From Christiangramia bathymodioli (GTDB lineage: Bacteria > Bacteroidota > Bacteroidia > Flavobacteriales > Flavobacteriaceae), in NCBI GenBank assembly GCA_009735695.1, contig SRSL01000002.1, positions 1 to 64,000 on the forward strand: a DNA stretch of 64,000 bases. Direction: 5' to 3'. Positions 59,455-64,000 of the stretch are shown here, in pieces (position 1 is the stretch's first letter; every line of letters begins with the position of its first letter). The position numbers were made by a program, and so were the translations under genes. The notes beneath the pieces are model-generated. The model searched no databases and had not been told where the DNA came from. It saw nothing but the letters and a program-made list of their open reading frames with translations.

Positions 59455-62400
59455 TTATTTTGTTCCTAAGTAGATATATCCTTGAATTGGTGCGAAATCG
59501 CTGTTGCGTATTTCGATCACATAATAGTAGGTTCCTGATGGCAGCTGGTTAGAGCTGGTAAAAGAGCTATCTGAATAGCCATCCCAGTTGTTCTGGTAAT
59601 TCTGTGCATCGAATACTTTTGCACCCCAACGGTTGAATATTTTCACATCATAGGTGAATCCACAATCTGTATCCAGATCCACTTCAAAGAAATCGTTCCT
59701 GTTATCACCGTTTGGTGTCACTGCTTTAGAAATACTGTTCCTGATATCCTCTAGTTCGCATGGTAGCACTTCAGCTTCCTGAATGGTCACACTCACCTCG
59801 GTGCTTGAAGGACAGTTGCCTTCCAGCTCATAAGTGAAAAAGTAAGTACCTGGTTCCATTGAAGCCGGATTGATAAATCCATTATCCAGGGCTCCTGAGT
59901 CATCTGTATCTACCCAGGTTCCAGACTGGTCTACATCGCCGATCAGCAGTTCAAAAAGATCAAAGGAAGTTACATTTCCATCATTATAGAATTGAGGTGA
60001 AGGTGCTACTTCGATCTCCTCGGCTACAGGTGCATCTATAGTGATAACGGTTACTTCTGAAACCTGACCAAATTCATCTCTGGCGGTCACTTCGTAAGTT
60101 CCAGGCTCCAACATGTCAAATACTCCGCTTTCCTGGTAATTCTCCCCATCGATGCTGTAAGTAAGACCTTCCTGAGTATCTACTGTGATGGCTCCAAACG
60201 GATCCTCACAGGTAGCAGGAATGCTTATGTTAGCCACCGGTGCTGCGGGTGCATCAGGAAGTTCTTCCTCCATCACGCTTACAGTGAACGAACATTCTGC
60301 AGTATTTCCGGCTGCATCGGTTACCCTGTAGGTTACAGTTGTGCTACCTAATGGGAACTCTTCACCAGATGCAAATCCTTCGATAAGCTCAATAGTAGTT
60401 CCTTCACAGTTATCGGTAGTAGTAACCGCATCGTATTCCACAGTGGCAGAAGTGGTGCCTCTTTCTACTATCAGATCTATGTTTTCAGGACACTCGATTG
60501 CCGGTGCCTCGTTATCTACCACGGTCACGGTAAAGCTTGAAGTGGTAGTGTTTCCATTAGAATCGGTTGCAGTATAGGTTACTACAGTGTCTCCCAGTGG
60601 GAATTCAGAACCTGAATTCAATCCACCTGTAAGAACAAGGCTTTCGATTCCACAATTATCGGTTGCTTCGGGAGCGGTATAGTCTACGACTGCTCCGCAG
60701 CTTCCTGAATCGGTATTTACAGTTATATCGTCTTTTTGCTCGATTTGCGGTGCTTCATCGTCATTAACAGTTACGGTAAAGCTACAAGTAGCGGTATTTC
60801 CAGCCTCATCGGTAGCAGTGAAGGCTACGGTGGTTGTTCCAACCGGGAATACTTCGCCTGAAGCAGGGCCTCCAGTTTGTACTAATTCAACGTTTCCGGA
60901 ATTATCACTTACAGTAGGCATGTCAAATTCTACAACTGCTCCACAAACTCCGGCATCCACACCCATTTCCATATCTGCCGGGCAGGTAAGTTCAGGAGCT
61001 TCAGAATCTTCAACCGTGATGCTGAAACTACATTCAGTAGTATTTCCAGCTGCATCGGTTGCAGTGAAAGTAACAGTGGTGGTTCCAAGCGGGAACTGAG
61101 ATCCTGAAACAGGGCCGGCAGTTTGCTCAATGCTTACCTCACAGTTATCAGTGGCTGTAGCCGGTGCGAAATCAACGATCGCGTAATTCTCACCTTCCAT
61201 GGTGCTTACTGTAAAACTTTCCGGGCAGCTTACTACTGGAGCTTCGGTATCGGTAACGGTCACGTTAAAGCTTGAAGTAGTGGTGTTTCCAGAAGCATCT
61301 GTAGCGATCCAGGTAACGGTAGTGGTTCCAACCGGGAATTCAGAACCAGAAGTTAAACCTCCGGTTACTTCAACTGAAGCCAGTTCACAATTATCATCTG
61401 CTCCAATCATCCCAAATTCCACAACAGCGCCACAGCTTCCAGGATCGGTTTCCACGCTGATGTCGTCCATTCCTTCAACTACAGGAGCCTGATCGTCTAT
61501 TACGGTAACGGTTTGTGTACAGCTGCTGCTATTTCCAGCTTCGTCTGTCACCGTCCAGGTTACAATAGTGTCTCCAAGTTCAAAAACTTCAGGAGCATCG
61601 TTAGTGATGCTAACTTCAGAATCACAATTATCGCTAGCGCTTATCATTCCAAGATCAACTTCAGAAGCTGAACATAGTCCGGCATCGGCAGCTACGGTAA
61701 TTGAAGCTGGACATTCGGTGATCACAGGAGCCTCTTCATCGGTTACCGTTACCGTTTGAGTACAGGTAGTAGTATTTCCTGCATTATCTTCAACAGTCCA
61801 GGTTACAATGGTTTCTCCTAATTCGAAAACTTCCGGAGCATCGTTAGTAATGCTAAGTTGAGTATCGCAATTATCGGTAGCTACCAGTGAACCAAGGTTC
61901 ACTTCAGCAGCTGAACAAAGTCCTGCATCGGCTGAAATGTTAACCGGAACAGCACATTCGGTAATTACCGGTGCCTGGTTGTCTTCAACAGTTACCAGTT
62001 GAGTACAGCTTGAAGAGTTTCCGGCAGCATCGGTCGCGGTCCAAACCACTTCAGTAGTTCCCAGTGGGAAAACTTCAGGAGCATTATTGGTAATAGTAAT
62101 TTCTTCGTCACAATTATCGGTAGCGGTTGCCATTCCTAGCTCGATGTTTTCAAGGGAAGCTGAACACATATCGGTTTCAGATCCAATTGTGATATCGGCA
62201 GGACAGCTTATCGCTGGTGCTTCCGCATCATTTACAGTCACATCGAATGAACAGCTAACAGAATTATTATCAGAATCGGTTGCTGTAAAGCTTATAGTGG
62301 TAGTTCCTACAGGGAATACCTCTCCGCTTGCAGGTCCTTCGGTTTGAACCAGAGTCACATCTCCTGAGTTATCAGAAGCTACAGGTAGCTCGAAGTTTAC

Positions 62401-64000
62401 AACTGCACCGCAAAGACCTTCGTCAGAATCCATATTGATATCGGCAGGACAGCTGATCACTGGCGGCTCTCCGTCGGTCACTGTTATACTGAAGCTGCAA
62501 ACCACAGTATTTCCACTGTCATCGGTTGCGGTAAATTCAATTTCGTACTGACCAATAGCGAATTGCGAACCAGAGGCAGGACCTTTGGTTTGCTCAACAG
62601 TTGCGTTGCAATTATCGGTTACGCTGGCAGCATCGAAAGTCACGATGGCAAAGCTTTCACCTTCTTCGGTAGCCACGGTCATATCACCAGGACAGCTTAA
62701 CACCGGCGCCTCGTCATCGACCACAGTAACTGTGAAAGAAGTGGTAGTGCTATTGCCAGAAGCATCGGTCACTTCCCAAGTAACTTCAGTAGTACCAACA
62801 GGGAAAAGAGATCCAGATTCAAATCCTTTGATCACTTCTACGCTTGCGATCTCGCAGTTATCGGTTGCACCGATCATATTGAAATTCACAATTGCACCAC
62901 ATTCACCGGCATCGGTAGTCATTTCGATATCACCCATAGTTTCAACCACAGGAGCTTCAGTATCTTCAACGATCACAGTTTGAGTACAGGTAGTTTCATT
63001 TCCAGCATCATCGGTCACCGTCCAGGTAACTATGGTTTCTCCAAGCTCAAAAACTGAAGGCGCGTTATTGGTTATTTCAAGTTCAGCATCACAATTGTCG
63101 GTCGCGGTCAATTCACCAAGATCTACATTGGAAGCTGAGCAAAGCCCTTCATCTGAACTTACTGTAACAGTAGCAGGGCAGGAGGTGATTTCCGGCGCCT
63201 CGTTGTCAAGCACGGTTACGGTTTGAGTACAGGTTGAAGTGTTTCCGGCCACATCGGTAACGGTCCAGGTAACTACAGTTTCTCCTGCATTGAATACCTC
63301 GGGAGCATCATTAGTGATAGTTAGATCACCGCTGCAATTGTCGCTGGCTGCAAGGCTTCCAAGGTTTACTTCAGAAGCTGTACACATTCCGGCATCGGCG
63401 TCTATAGTAAGATCAGCCGGGCAGGTTGTGATCATCGGAGCTTCGGTATCGCTTACGATCACGTTGAAAGAAGTAGTAGTAGAATTTCCGGAAGCATCGG
63501 TTACCTCCCAGGTAACTTCAGTAGTTCCTACAGGGAACATGGCTCCGGACTCAAATCCTTTGATCACTCGAATTGATTCGATCTCACAATTATCGGTAGC
63601 GCCGATCATATTGAAAGTTACCATAGCGCCACATTCTCCGGCATCGTTGTTCACTTCGATATTTTCCATGGTCTCCACAACAGGAGCTTCATTATCTTCT
63701 ACAATCACCGTTTGAGTACAGGTAGTTTGGTTACCAAACTCATCGGTAACGGTCCAGGTAACAGTAGTCTCTCCCAGTTCAAAAACTGATGGTGCGTTAT
63801 TGGTTATAGTAAGATTAGCATCGCAATTATCGGTAGCTTCTAGAGTTCCAAGATCAACATTGGATGCTGAACAAAGTCCTTCATCTGAAGATACGGTCAC
63901 CGTTGCCGGGCAGTTAGTGATAACTGGAGCCTCAGTGTCCTGTACAGTGATAGTTTGAGTACAGGTTGAGAAATTCCCTGCAACATCGGTCACGGTCCAG
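59455..64000 (-). CDS. Giant HYR-repeat surface protein with type B T9SS sorting signal (5' end outside window)
   Basis: At least 1,514 residues are visible; the reading frame runs off the right edge without a start, so a GTG inside the frame near 63993 is not the true start. From the visible N-terminus come the end of one HYR-like repeat and then fifteen whole ones of about 80-85 residues (each with EAP...I.CP start, ATDNC centre and G.TTVT(W/F)T(A/V)TD..GN end). Then a CRD-like region, a second Ig-like domain, and a C-terminal type B sorting domain (gliding-motility-associated; AVTPNGDNRNDFFEV, IFNRWG.KVF, NNWDGYSD, LPSGTYYYVIE). It should be secreted by the type IX system and shown on the surface as an adhesin. 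Calcium binding is plausible from the acidic turns. Confidence 0.94.
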   Translation of the reverse strand, partial: WTVTDVAGNFSTCTQTITVQDTEAPVITNCPATVTVSSDEGLCSASNVDLGTLEATDNCDANLTITNNAPSVFELGETTVTWTVTDEFGNQTTCTQTVIVEDNEAPVVETMENIEVNNDAGECGAMVTFNMIGATDNCEIESIRVIKGFESGAMFPVGTTEVTWEVTDASGNSTTTSFNVIVSDTEAPMITTCPADLTIDADAGMCTASEVNLGSLAASDNCSGDLTITNDAPEVFNAGETVVTWTVTDVAGNTSTCTQTVTVLDNEAPEITSCPATVTVSSDEGLCSASNVDLGELTATDNCDAELEITNNAPSVFELGETIVTWTVTDDAGNETTCTQTVIVEDTEAPVVETMGDIEMTTDAGECGAIVNFNMIGATDNCEIASVEVIKGFESGSLFPVGTTEVTWEVTDASGNSTTTSFTVTVVDDEAPVLSCPGDMTVATEEGESFAIVTFDAASVTDNCNATVEQTKGPASGSQFAIGQYEIEFTATDDSGNTVVCSFSITVTDGEPPVISCPADINMDSDEGLCGAVVNFELPVASDNSGDVTLVQTEGPASGEVFPVGTTTISFTATDSDNNSVSCSFDVTVNDAEAPAISCPADITIGSETDMCSASLENIELGMATATDNCDEEITITNNAPEVFPLGTTEVVWTATDAAGNSSSCTQLVTVEDNQAPVITECAVPVNISADAGLCSAAEVNLGSLVATDNCDTQLSITNDAPEVFELGETIVTWTVEDNAGNTTTCTQTVTVTDEEAPVITECPASITVAADAGLCSASEVDLGMISASDNCDSEVSITNDAPEVFELGDTIVTWTVTDEAGNSSSCTQTVTVIDDQAPVVEGMDDISVETDPGSCGAVVEFGMIGADDNCELASVEVTGGLTSGSEFPVGTTTVTWIATDASGNTTTSSFNVTVTDTEAPVVSCPESFTVSTMEGENYAIVDFAPATATDNCEVSIEQTAGPVSGSQFPLGTTTVTFTATDAAGNTTECSFSITVEDSEAPELTCPADMEMGVDAGVCGAVVEFDMPTVSDNSGNVELVQTGGPASGEVFPVGTTTVAFTATDEAGNTATCSFTVTVNDDEAPQIEQKDDITVNTDSGSCGAVVDYTAPEATDNCGIESLVLTGGLNSGSEFPLGDTVVTYTATDSNGNTTTSSFTVTVVDNEAPAIECPENIDLIVERGTTSATVEYDAVTTTDNCEGTTIELIEGFASGEEFPLGSTTVTYRVTDAAGNTAECSFTVSVMEEELPDAPAAPVANISIPATCEDPFGAITVDTQEGLTYSIDGENYQESGVFDMLEPGTYEVTARDEFGQVSEVTVITIDAPVAEEIEVAPSPQFYNDGNVTSFDLFELLIGDVDQSGTWVDTDDSGALDNGFINPASMEPGTYFFTYELEGNCPSSTEVSVTIQEAEVLPCELEDIRNSISKAVTPNGDNRNDFFEVDLDTDCGFTYDVKIFNRWGAKVFDAQNYQNNWDGYSDSSFTSSNQLPSGTYYYVIEIRNSDFAPIQGYIYLGTK
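60272..64000 (-). repeat. Protein-level HYR repeats encoded in tandem
   Basis: About 250-bp coding units repeated fifteen times with 40-95% visible identity. Four repeat subtypes (A-D) follow one another in a fixed order that itself recurs; see the finding for detail. The DNA of some A and B copies is nearly identical, so copy number may change by recombination and assemblies may collapse here. Confidence 0.9.

Noticed and set aside
60272-64000. Plus-strand frames across the HYR region (for example 60341-60577, 62585-62983, 63239-63715)
   Set aside because: They are repeated antisense shadows of the HYR coding units with identical periodicity and low-complexity Ser/Thr/Val composition.

Overview
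The window looks like a chromosomal segment of a marine-type Flavobacteriaceae (Bacteroidota), close in character to Gramella/Christiangramia. That genus-level guess comes from memory of protein style and cannot be confirmed here. The supports are a type IX secretion (T9SS) sorting domain of each class, PorP/SprF and PorE-like proteins, Bacteroidota-type promoters (TTG, about 19 nt, then TAnnTTTG), a flavobacterial 6S RNA beside zapA, and families largely confined to this phylum (DUF6048, DUF6452, CCC-motif membrane proteins, head-GIN/DUF2807). No transposase, phage, plasmid, CRISPR or tRNA gene was seen. The left edge is the 5S rRNA that closes an rrn operon.

Layout. 1-4.3 kb: 5S rRNA, a lipoprotein, a LytTR regulator with its LytS-type kinase, and a GNAT enzyme. 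4.3-7.6 kb: an aldehyde dehydrogenase/DUF779 pair, a DUF4268 protein and a ZIP metal transporter. 7.7-11.5 kb: two rRNA methyltransferases (RlmL-like and RlmD) flanking an overlapping DUF6452/DUF6048 envelope pair. 11.6-20.3 kb: ornithine aminotransferase with a cysteine-rich insert, small membrane proteins, a T9SS type A protein, a Smr protein, a cysteine desulfurase and an M23 peptidase. 20.4-22.9 kb: a coiled-coil ZapB-like gene, zapA, 6S RNA and ribonuclease Y. 23-25 kb: an aldo/keto reductase and xerD. 25-29 kb: a lineage-specific array of six small outer-membrane beta-barrel genes between xerD and aroQ. 29-34.7 kb: aroQ, a DPH6-like ligase, lpdA, tandem msrB genes and a hydrolase.

34.9-45 kb: an M48 lipoprotein, a UMF1-type MFS permease, an ECF sigma factor operon with a membrane anti-sigma candidate and two adhesin-like surface proteins (DUF4097-like and DUF2807), lon, a tandem GH26-like glycosidase and cmk. 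45.2-54.7 kb: rpsA with a structured leader, hydrolases, a double GNAT protein, pyrR-pyrB, a STAS-like protein with ribonuclease Z, and a CAP-domain lipoprotein. 54.8-64 kb, all on the minus strand: an S41 peptidase, and a secretion module made of a giant HYR-repeat protein with a type B T9SS signal (its 5' end lies outside the window), a PorP/SprF partner and a PorE-like OmpA protein.

Most of the window is housekeeping. The parts most worth following are the HYR-adhesin/SprF/PorE-like module with its higher-order repeat structure, the sigma/anti-sigma/DUF4097/DUF2807 operon, the beta-barrel array, the GH26 protein with one degenerate catalytic half, and several RNA-level structures (6S RNA, the rpsA leader and a long hairpin after the ompA gene). 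I found nothing that is clearly an undescribed defence or mobile system.
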